From Krasilnikovozyma curviuscula (taxonomy: Eukaryota; Basidiomycota; Tremellomycetes; Cystofilobasidiales; Mrakiaceae), in assembly GCA_014825775.1 (NCBI GenBank), contig MVAQ01000102.1:1-64000 (forward strand): a stretch of DNA of 64,000 bases. The letters are read 5' to 3'. The number at the start of each line of letters is the position of its first letter. The first letter of the stretch is position 1. Below, piece by piece: positions 11,030 to 20,207 of the stretch. The notes under the pieces were generated by a model, which was not told the origin of the DNA, did not search any database, and saw nothing but the letters and a program-made list of their open reading frames with translations. A program made the translations under genes and the position numbers.

Positions 11030-12838
11030 CTACTGCTCGTTAACGAAGACAGCAGCGACACCCATACCACTTCCTACACACATACTGGTGACAAAAACTT
11101 TATGTCCCTGTCTCTTAGCTTCGGGTAAAGCAGTAGCTACCTGTCTTGCACCGGTGGCTCCCAAAGGATGACCGATGGCAATTCCACCGCCGACAGGGTT
11201 CACTTTGGCAAAGTCGATTCCAAGCTTCTTGACACTGTAGACGGCTTGAGAGGCGAAGGCTTCGTTAATTTCAAAGAAGTCGACGTCTTCTTTGGAAATG
11301 CCAGCGTTGGACAGGGCTTTGGGGATTGCGACGGCGGGACCGATACTGTGTGATGCCCAGAAGTCAGCTATGTTAATGACAGGGCTCAAGCGAAGAACTG
11401 CCTACGAACCCCATGATTCTTGGAGCAACTCCAACGTAAGCAGCAGTGACGAACTTTCCTAAGATAGGGAGACCAAGTTTCTGAGCGACATCTCTTCGTG
11501 CAAGCAGAACTGCAGCTGCGCCATCGGAGATCTGTGAAGCATTACCTGAAACGTAAGACAGAAAACATTAGCGCCACACTCAAAAACGGAGAGGGATATA
11601 TCTAACTCACCAGCATGAGTAGTTCCATCCTTCTTGAAGGCTGGTTTGAGCTTTTGAAGAGATTCATAAGTGACTCCACCACGGATACCATCGTCAGAAT
11701 CAACAATAATCCTCTTAGTCTCTTCAGTCTTAGGGTCAGTGAATTCAACCTAAAAGAATGGTCAAAACACGTCAGATGAATACAGGGTAGCATGTGATGA
11801 AGTTAACCGTGTACGAACAGAAACAGGAACAATTTCCGACTTGAAAAGACCTTCCTTTTGAGCCTTCGAAGCCTTCTCGAAACTCTTGACAGCAAATTCA
11901 TCTTGTTCTTTACGGGTGATACCAAAGTCGGTAGCAACCTGATCAATAATAAACTTGTCAGATGTAAAACGCAGGAATCAGAAGGAATCGGTCACTGACA
12001 TTCTCGCTCGTGATACCCATCGGAATAAGAACATCGGCTGACTCCTGATTAGAGAGGACGTCCTCACTCATACGTTCAGGAAGGACTCCAGCTCCATAAC
12101 CACTCGTCATATGCTCAACACCAGCTCCAATACCAATGTTAATTTGGCCAGTGGAGATTTCGTTGGCAATCTGAGTGATGGCTGCCAATCCAGACGAGCA
12201 TTGTCTATTGAGTGTGTTCAAAGCAGTACTACGAGATGGACAGACGGGTCAGACTTGGTCGCAAGAATGGAGAGAGTGAGAGGAAGGGAGGAACTCTTAC
12301 GTGTTTGGGATACCAGCGTGAAGCTGAGCCATCCTGGCAACATTAGCTCCTCCACCAGGTGGGAGAACATTTCCGACAGCGATATCTTCTATCAGTGATG
12401 GGTCGATTTTGGTTCTTTCCACTGAAGAAGAGAAAGAATATCGCTTTGTCAAGCACACTTTCCGCGTGAAAATGAAATGGTGATTTGCTCACAGGTTGCC
12501 TTAAAGACGGCACTAAGGAGATCTTCTGGTAGAGCATCTTTGAAGCCTCCCTTCTTGGCCTATAGTTCACATTTATTACGGGATGTCAGATTCTTGAGGT
12601 TAAAGAAGAATTACCCCGCACAAGCTCGCACCTTGGTAACTGCTGTACGAACAGCAGAGCATATAACGACGTCGTCTGCACTCTTGGCGAGAATTTTCTT
12701 TCTACCTGCTGATTCAGAAACCATGTTTGTTATCGATTGGGAAGTGCGGAAGGAGAAAAGTCTGGTGAAGTGGGGAACAGGACGGATGGAGTTCAGCCAA
12801 GAAGCTGCAACAGCTGAGCCTCGAGTATTAAACGGCAT
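11030..12838 (-). CDS. POT1: 3-ketoacyl-CoA thiolase (acetyl-CoA C-acyltransferase), POT1/ACAA1 type
   Basis: Eight minus-strand exons: 12838..12632, 12559..12493, 12421..12301, 12228..12000, 11938..11819, 11749..11611, 11545..11410 and 11345..11030 (444 aa). It cleaves 3-ketoacyl-CoA with CoA in the last step of beta-oxidation. Catalytic residues are visible: nucleophile Cys141 in LNRQCSSG, His399 in GHPLG and Cys429 in SMCVGSGMG, along with NEAFA. The body matches peroxisomal Pot1/ACAA1. There is no C-terminal PTS1 (ends NEQ) and no consensus PTS2. The first 38 residues are Arg/Ser-rich without acids, like a mitochondrial presequence, and a second in-frame ATG at 12724 would remove them. 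One donor is GTCAGT (11999) and two are GTTCGT. Start choice and compartment are uncertain; enzyme identity is not. Confidence 0.9.
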
Positions 12839-13179
12839 TGTACTTACTATGAAATGGGGGCGATCCTTCTTAATGTGGGGTTGGGTTCTATGTTTTATAG
12901 CGAGTTCGGTGGTGGTTAGTAATAAAGCGGTGAGGACGAATCTCGCACAACCTGGTGCGTCCGCGAACTCGAGTAACCGGGGCACATGTGCCCTGCGTTG
13001 GGCCAGCCAAATAAGCGAAAATCAAAACAATCACACACACATCGTCACATACAAAATTCTAATTCGATTTAGATAACGTGGAAACATGACTCTTTGAGTG
13101 CTCGAGTACCATTAGCCGAACTAATGCATTTTTTTTTTGTTACCCAACTGCTCCTACTCCTCACGCGCATCGTATCACT
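12839..13179. other. intergenic, thiolase promoter
   Basis: Holds the upstream region of the thiolase and the 3' side of the phosphatase gene; both are on the minus strand. There is a T9 tract near 13128. No further feature seen. Confidence 0.5.
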
Positions 13180-14661
13180 CTACAAAGAGCTCTCCCCTCC
13201 AAAGAACTTCCTCATGCTAAGAATAAAGAAGAAACAGGTTAGATCAGCCCATACCAAGAAAATCATCCACAGATGACGACTTCAACTCACTCCTGTTGTT
13301 TCGGATCGTGAGCAGACGATCCAATCCCACCTCCCTGTCGCTTCAAACCCTCAAGATGAGGAGTATTATTGTGTGACTCAATGTTGACCTTTAGTTGGTA
13401 TTTGCCATAGACTGCAGGGGCCTGAGATGCTGCTGAAGGGATGGAGGACTGAGTGATGTTTTCGGTGGGAGAAGCTGGGCGGCTGATTTTCTCGGGTTCC
13501 GGGATGTCAGAGTGAGCTGGAAGTTGGTGGCCCTGGATATAGAAGAAGATCATTTGCTCCTGGTTAGTACAGATGAGGCGTTTTCCATTCACAGCACAGA
13601 CTGCGAGCGATCGTTCGCTTCACATGTTGCTTACGAAGTTTACACAGAGTTACGTACCACAAAATCTAAAAGCACCCTACTGTGTCCAGTATTGGTCATG
13701 GCGGTGTAAGTGAAGCGAAGAGGTTCTGGCGAATTAGATCGAGCAAGGAAGCCCAGGAGTTCTGAATTGAAGATACCGTGGGCCGTTCTGTGTAAAAAAA
13801 AAAAGTTACAGCAAAAACGTTAGCTTTAAAGAAGAGTACACAATAAAACAATGCTCATTTTACGTTACGACGTGAACGTGTTCCTCTGGATGCTCATGAG
13901 AGTACTTCAGATGAGGGAGGATGAAGTTGGTGAACACGTCAGACGCCCTCTTTCCAACCATATTCAAACTCTCTCCATTACTGTAATGGGCATCTCTTCC
14001 AGTCAGTCTCTCAAAAGCGCCCGGTCCTCCCCAAGGTTTACCTTCAGCATCCCCAAAATGCTGTTCTTGAAGCAAGGCTGAGAATGTGATTTGAGGCTTT
14101 GGCTCGGAGAGATTGTGTCGTTGGATTGCTTCTCCTGTCCAGCGAGCACGGAGCTGAAAGTACCCTTGAGTGAGTGACCATGATCCGCGGCGTAACTGTA
14201 ATGCTCGAGAGACGTACCAAAGGACTGGAATAGATTGCGGTAATAGGAACTTTGGCGAACGACTTCCCTAAAGCTTCAGCTTGCTACAAGTCACAGAGAG
14301 CGGCCAACATCACTATCGGAGTCAGCAGACTGTTAAAAGAAATGAGATTTACCTGCATCCCACTGCCAACATCAGAGTCAGTTTATGTGAACGTGGGGAA
14401 ACATATTGATCAACCAGAGGAATTAACATACTGATTCGACAGAGGAGCATCTTTAGAGCCAGCCCAGACTGACTTTAGGTTGTCCTGTCAAGTCCCAGTC
14501 GAATTCTTCAGTCGAGAGCACTTCATTTTATATGACTCGAAGGAGCTACTAACTGTCGATTCGCCGTGCCTTACCTAGGAACGAAACCAGATCGAAGTCA
14601 GTAAAAGTTCAAAAACATAGAAAGAGGGAGAATTACATACTACTGTGAGAATGAGAACCAT
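13180..14661 (-). CDS. TIGAR-type histidine phosphatase (phosphoglycerate mutase superfamily)
   Basis: Nine minus-strand exons: 14661..14641, 14574..14554, 14484..14432, 14362..14353, 14283..14218, 14153..13864, 13787..13658, 13532..13291 and 13216..13180 (289 aa, phases all agree). The N-terminus reads LTVVRHGEST, the family's phosphohistidine motif (His10), followed by DNLKSVWAG, 'DAPLSNHG' and 'AIYSSPL'. A second catalytic His is probably H157 in TTAHGIFNSE. The C-terminal 'GGGIGSSAHDPKQQDMRKFFGG' region is split as 'KQQ' and 'DMRKFFGG' over two exons, and is like fungal relatives. Likely substrates are phosphorylated sugars (fructose-2,6-bisphosphatase-like in TIGAR), but this is inference. 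The acceptor at 13533 is preferred over 13560 because TACTAAC lies just upstream as branch site. Confidence 0.8.
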
Positions 14662-14765
14662 TATTCGATTTTGAGATTTCAGATCGAGGTCGTCGTCGGA
14701 CGCAACTTTAGAATCCTTGACCCCCCTTAAACTCTCACCAAAATATCTACTCCTTGGCCCTCAAG
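14662..14765. promoter_or_regulatory. compact bidirectional promoter
   Basis: Only 104 bp separate the start codon of the phosphatase (minus) from that of the INO80F-like gene (plus), so both promoters and 5' UTRs must share this stretch. No TATA box is visible. Confidence 0.6.
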
Positions 14766-15454
14766 ATGTCAGGGCGAAGCTCCCATTCACCGACAGCATC
14801 AACTAGCTCAATAGTACCCTCTGTGTCAATTCCACCTTTCCCTTCGATACATCTTACAGGTCCCCCTCAGACGACAGCAGCTCCTTCTCCCTTCGTCCCG
14901 CCCACCGCAACAGCAACGCCTTCAGCTGGCCCTTCTACCGCGTCTACACCAGCTCCAGCTTCGAAAACCAAGTCCAAGGCTCATACTAATGCTATAGCGA
15001 AGGATTCTGAATCCCAGTGCGTAAATAAAGGTGGATGGAAGAGTTGCGAGGAGAGGCTGCTGACACTCTCATCTGAGCAGAAAATACAAGGCTAAGTATC
15101 AAGACCTGAAGACGAAAGTGAAGGAGATAGAACAGGTCAGTTGTTCTAGTGCTGCTGGAGGTGACGTCGTGGCCGGCTGATAGTTTCTGTTTCGTACAGG
15201 ATAATGATCAGCTATACCTCAAGATACTAAAGGTGAGACCTCTTCTTTTCATCCACATTTACATTTGTTCTGGAGTTTCTCATCTTTCTATATGATTCAG
15301 GCAAAGAAGGACGCCCAGAGGTTAAGAGTGGAAAGAGGGTAAGCCTCACGTCTTGCAGCTCTCAACTGGGCCATCGGCTCCTCCATCTGACAGAGCCGTG
15401 TTCCTTCTCAGACTTTTGTATGAGAAGCTATCGCAAAGTCAGATTTCTTCGTAG
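14766..15454 (+). CDS. small coiled-coil protein, INO80 subunit F-like
   Basis: Exons 14766..15016, 15081..15135, 15200..15232, 15301..15338 and 15412..15454 (139 aa). The first 80 residues are Ser/Pro/Thr/Ala-rich and disordered. The last 55 form one charged helix: 'KYKAKYQDLKTKVKEIEQ', 'DNDQLYLKILKAKKDAQRL' and 'RVERGLLYEKLSQ'. This pattern (KYK.KY..LK..V.EIE..N..L..KI.KAK...QRLR.ER..LYE.L) resembles the INO80F/TFPT domain of chromatin remodelling complexes. The match is from memory and should be tested with a profile search. All four introns are 61-73 nt and every phase agrees, so the gene model is stronger than the functional call. Confidence 0.6.
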
Positions 15455-15978
15455 TTGTTGTGAGGGGTTATGAGGAGATGTCTATACTCTGTTCAGCGTT
15501 CTCATGAAAGAGATCCAACTGAGTGGGAAGGTGTTTCGCCTTTTACAACTGAACAACACCCGAAGACCATCCATTGAAGTGGAATCTCGCTTATTACGAG
15601 CAGTAGTAGGATAATGTAGCAGGGTAGTCGATACAGCGTTAATTATGTTGAGTTTGTGAACTAAGAGCTGAAGATAAAAGCAGAGAATTAAAAAAAAAAA
15701 AAAAGCCTTATGCAAAGAGAAAGCGATGGAGTATATAAAGCGATTTTAAGAGCCATGCAAAAAGGTATCAGAAAAGATAAATACACCAAATCATTAAACA
15801 GCGCGCATCTCATGCGAAGGCGCGAGCCATAGTGTCGGTCCGTCCGCTGCAACCTCCAAGAAGTTTCAAATGCACAAGAAAAGGTGTTTGGCTGTCACCA
15901 AGAGTGCCATTGCTTGTTCAGAGCGTGCGAGCAACTCAACATTGAGCCACTTTTCCCGCGACTTGTCACCGCTGCCTG
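15455..15978. other. intergenic, convergent 3' regions
   Basis: Between the stop of the INO80F-like gene and that of the homeodomain gene. Contains a 15-A run and an isolated TATATAAAG (about 15732-15741) that has no gene start nearby. Confidence 0.6.
15690..15704. repeat. poly(A) homopolymer, 15 nt
   Basis: An uninterrupted run of 15 A lies in the convergent intergenic region, probably variable in length. Confidence 0.85.
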
Positions 15979-18095
15979 CTAGTAAGCAAAGCTCGACAAG
16001 TCCGGTCTCGACGGCCTTCTCACCACCTCAACCTTCAGATGCAAGCCACCCGAGGTCTGGGAGCCTCCAGATGTCTGAGACGCATCGTCTGGTGACTCTG
16101 ACGGGATCCTCACTGCAGCCGAAACGCTTTTGACCATGTCTGCCGACGCCTGGCGCCTGACACCGTGCGAAACGCCCATAAGAGCCTCAGCAGCTGCAAT
16201 GTCCGTCATAGGCTCATCATCTAGAAGCGGTGGTAGCGATGTCGGGAAAGGTTCAACCTTGGAATCGACGGCGACGACAGCAGGGCTGGCTTCCGAGCCC
16301 GCTCCCGGTGCGTTCGATGCTAATTGGGTGCCGATTACCGAAGGGCTAGGAGCTGCTGCTGATGGTGCGGTCGCCTGAGAGGATGCAGTGGATACTGAAA
16401 CTGCTGAAGGCGGATGCCTCAAGTGTCCAATTGGTGGGAGGGGTGGCATATTTGTCGGGATCGCTGTCGACAGAGGTTGGGTCGGCTGCGATGGGGATGA
16501 CTGGGCCTGCGAGGATGAGCTCGGGTTGAATAGGTTGTAGTGTGAGAGCTGGTGATAGGGTCGGAATAGCCCTGGTAAGATGCTGGGAAGTGGAGGAAGT
16601 GATTGACCGTGATTGAATGGTAACGCTCCACTCGCCTGATCGGCAGCGACGCCGCTCCCAGGTGTGGATGGCTTGGAAGGCTTTTGAGGCTGAGGTATAG
16701 ATGAATCAGACTCTCTGCGCTTCAGTTCAGGAATAAGAGGGATGATAGGGGTGATTCTGCTGCTTGTGTTTGACGGTGGAGGCGCACTGGTGGCAGCATG
16801 GTGGTTGGGCGGAGTTGGAAGCGAATGTGGAACGGCAGCGTGTGGAATATGAGGAGGAGCGTGAGAACCACCGTACATCGGGGGATAAGCGTATCCGTAC
16901 GGCGAAGGATAGGCTGGCGGATACTGTCCGTATGGGTAAGCGTGAGGGTTCTGGTGCTGCGGCAGGTGAGGTTGGAGTGGTCGAGGTGGAACAGCATAAA
17001 AAGGGTGGGTACCGCCTGCACCATTACCGTTAAAGAGGAGGTGTTGGTTGTTTGTGAGCGGTTCGTGTTTGATTCTTTTTGATGGGGGAGGGGACGAGGA
17101 TTTATGTTTGGTTTGGGAGGCGCCTGCGGAATGGGCCGCGTCAGGCGAAATCGATCGCCCAGCTTCGCTGGCGCTCTTTCTTCCAGTATTTCGATCTGAT
17201 TCGGGTGAAGAGGGAGCTGTTGCTCGTGGCCCGTTATTGTTGTGAGAAGCGGTGGTAAGGAGAGGGCGCTGAGTTGCCATTGGGCCTGGACCTTCCGTTG
17301 GCGTCACTCTGACCTTTTGGCGTTGATTCTATAATTAATGGGCAAAAGCGGATAATGAGTGATCAACATGAAGATTCCCTTTGAATAATTGATGGGAATG
17401 GGCATTTCAATGGGCAAAGAACTCACTTGGAACCAGACCTAAGGAGATATACGTGACCCCATCAAAATTCAATTGCGCCCGATTTAGTTAGAAACTTTCC
17501 ACACGAAGCCAAAATTAAAAAAAAATAACTCACTCGGACTTGTTTGACGGACAGTCCAATCTTGTCAGAGAGCTCTACGAGACGATCCTGAGACGGGAAC
17601 AACTCCTGTATGAGGTGAAAGGGAGGGGGCGGGTGGTGTTTGTTAGCGGAATCGGTTGCAGGTGCGAGAGGAAGCACTCAAAAGATCTGCACTTACGTCG
17701 TCCATTAGTTTCTTCATCTGGACCAGCTGAGAAGCTGTATAAGTAGTTCTGATTCTTCTACGGGGTACAGGTCGAGAGCTGGTCCCCATAATGATGCCAG
17801 TGAAAGGTCCCATTTTTGTCGCTAATTGCTGCTAATGAGGGGATCGAACAAGAGGGCTGATCAGAAAAGGCTGACCCCCTGAACGGAGTTCCCAGCCAAC
17901 GACCCCTAGGCCAGATCCCTCACAACAGCTGAAGCTGAAGATACTCACACTCGAAGAGTCGTCCTCCTGGCCAGCCAGTTCGTCAATGTTTTCGCTGTTC
18001 CTTGGCTCACGCGCGGCATGGCCAGCAGCAGCAACATGATCGTCCTCTGCACCACCACCCCCCCTGCTGTACTCTTCTACTGGAGACTCTTCCAT
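15979..18095 (-). CDS. homeodomain transcription factor
   Basis: Five minus-strand exons: 18095..17949, 17831..17697, 17605..17534, 17427..17438 (12 nt) and 17328..15979 (571 aa). The homeodomain spans about residues 73-130: RRRIRTTYTASQLVQMKKLM, then 'ELFPSQDRLVELSDKIGLS', then 'VKQVR-VWFQ-NQRQKVR' across two introns. Helix 3 keeps Trp48, Phe49, Asn51 and Arg53 of the canonical numbering, with Gln at 52. It should bind DNA in the nucleus. The N-terminal 50 residues are acidic; the 440-residue C-terminal part is Pro/Ser/Tyr-rich and probably an activation or repression region. There is no second homeodomain gene next to it. The long upstream spacer suggests complex regulation. Confidence 0.88.
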
Positions 18096-20207
18096 GTGGG
18101 CTGGAGAGTGATCAGACAGAGCGGATTACAGGACTGGATTGCCTTTTTTTTTTGGGTAATTTATTTGGGTTGAAAGGGTTGGTTTGATGACTGCACCGCA
18201 CCACGCAGACGTTTTTTTCGTTGAGAGCGAGGGAAAATGGACCGAGCAACGAGATTTTCAGTCAATTTTCAGCCAAATTGATGGGCTGATGGATTCGATG
18301 AGCCAGGATGAGCTGTCGAGGATCAAGATGTGGTCGAGGTGAGAGAAACGAACAATTCAGCTGGATTAGAAGACGTGAGAATGCCAATAGAGTTTCCCAT
18401 TGACATGGGAGTCTGGGCAAACCCCTTCACGCAGTGTGACGCTTCGATCGCCGAGCAACTGAGACTCACTGAGCAGATAGACCGCACCAGATTAAGACGG
18501 CAAAAATTCTCTGTTGTTTATTCTGTGACGGCACCTCTGATTTCGATTCTTGCAGAGGCGTTTGGAGTGACCACGTCTCGACGAGCTGTGCGACGGGCGA
18601 CAGGAGCGACGACGGTGGACAGAGGAGGTATTTCCGACGCTGGGAATAACGTTCACCTAAAATTACCTCCGAGCAGTGTCCTCTTGCCTCTTGCCTACTG
18701 AACAAACTTTTTTTATAGTCCCACGTATAAGTGGTCGTACCATGTGGGCTCTTCACACACACACAGAGTGTCATGCGGATATGGAGCGCGCGTCGACGCA
18801 GTGACCGCAATAAAGCTGGGAACTGTGAAACCCTCTTACGGTGCTGCCCCGATGCGATCGTCCTCTGTGTACTCCTCGCCGGACGCTTCCCTTCCAATCT
18901 GATGAGCTGCCAGCGATGCAGGCGGTCCCATGCGCAGACCCTCTGCGGGGGGCTGCTGGCAGAAATAACGCCGGCAGTTTGTTTACATATCTGTCGCATC
19001 CACTTTGGCTCTCTTCACTCTGGCTTGCCTGCAAAGAACGACCCAGGGCTAGACATCCCATCCCCCCTTGTGATGAGAGCGCACTGCACTCAATGCAAAG
19101 GTTAGAGTCTGCCACTGGTGTGTCCCTAATTAGCTCAATCGATCTGAAGTGAGACCTCGATTCACCTGGGTAATAAGTGGCGCAGGCTTTCCACCACCCG
19201 GAGAATTTGCCTGCCTGAACTTGCCGGCGTTTTCCCCCCTGGCCTTGTGTTTTGAACTTTACGAGAGTGACCAAATCATTAGCGTCTCCTTACGGTGGAA
19301 CTTTTCCTTTCCAAACCTTCGATCCCTGACCGTGTTTTACTTGCGCAAACCTAACCTCAGCGATCTTACTTTCCTGCAACCCAACAACCCAGAGGAGGGA
19401 GTCTTTGAGCTCCAACAGCAGGAGCAACACGAGGAGCACGAGCAGAGGCGGCGCTAGACCCCAAGAGGGCGCGCCGTAATTAATGCGCGAACTTAGCTTT
19501 GTTCCCTCTCATTTTCCATTCACGACGCGTGGCAGCAAACCCGCATCATCTAATATCCGGTGTTTATATTACCAACGCAGAAGAACTAAGATGGGCAACG
19601 AGAGCGTGACTGTGGGGTGGGTGCTCTCTGGCGCTCTCCGTGCAGACTGCTCGATGGGAAGGAGCTTTCACGCCAATGACACGGTGAATTCTGACAGGAA
19701 GCGGTTTACCTAATTAAATAAAAAGGTGCTCGAGAGAGTTCCAGAGAAGGAAAACTAACCTAGTGCTGGGTCGTCTGTTTGCGCCATTGACGTCGTCGTC
19801 TACTCAGTTGCCAGACAAACGGCCGGAGAAAAGGCACTACCTTCATACCCACCTATACTCTGAGAGCTTTCACTGTTCGTGCACCAAAGAAAAGTGGGGA
19901 GAGAACCAGCGTGTAGGTGGGCATTGCGATCAAACTAGCCTGAAGTTGCGAGGTGCGCTTGTCACGTCACTTTTCCCTCCTTCTGTCGTCCAGTATTGCG
20001 CCGGGTACTCTGAAGTGCAGGTGTTTGGCTGGTCGAATGCAAACACATATCGTCACCTCAAGCTGAGAGAAAAAACGGAGAACATTTCCTTTCCTTGCCG
20101 CCACCGCCTTTCCCTTTTTTCTCGAGTCGACGAAGCGGAAAAGGGTCTGGTGAAATCGACCTTGTTTTGAATGACCCCCGACGTCCAAGGAGTCTCTTTA
20201 TCAAGAG
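18096..20207. promoter_or_regulatory. long divergent spacer between two regulatory genes
   Basis: This 2.1 kb separates the starts of the homeodomain gene (minus) and the DUF6729-like gene (plus). Neighbouring divergent spacers are 0.1-0.9 kb. Open frames of up to 177 codons occur on both strands but overlap each other and show no family motif. It contains a T9 tract (near 18147), an AT-rich TAATTAAATAAAAA (about 19710) and CA/GT-rich stretches. Long 5' UTRs, UTR introns or a non-coding RNA are possible. Confidence 0.4.

Noticed and set aside
11030..15454. A metabolic gene cluster made of the thiolase, phosphatase and neighbours
   Set aside because: The neighbouring genes belong to unrelated core processes (ribosome assembly, chromatin), so proximity looks like ordinary synteny.
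15732..15741. TATATAAAG promoter
   Set aside because: It lies between two converging genes with no start codon in range on either strand.
18466..19274. Overlapping 124-177-codon frames on both strands
   Set aside because: They overlap each other, use no consistent frame with neighbours and contain no domain-like sequence; more likely regulatory DNA.
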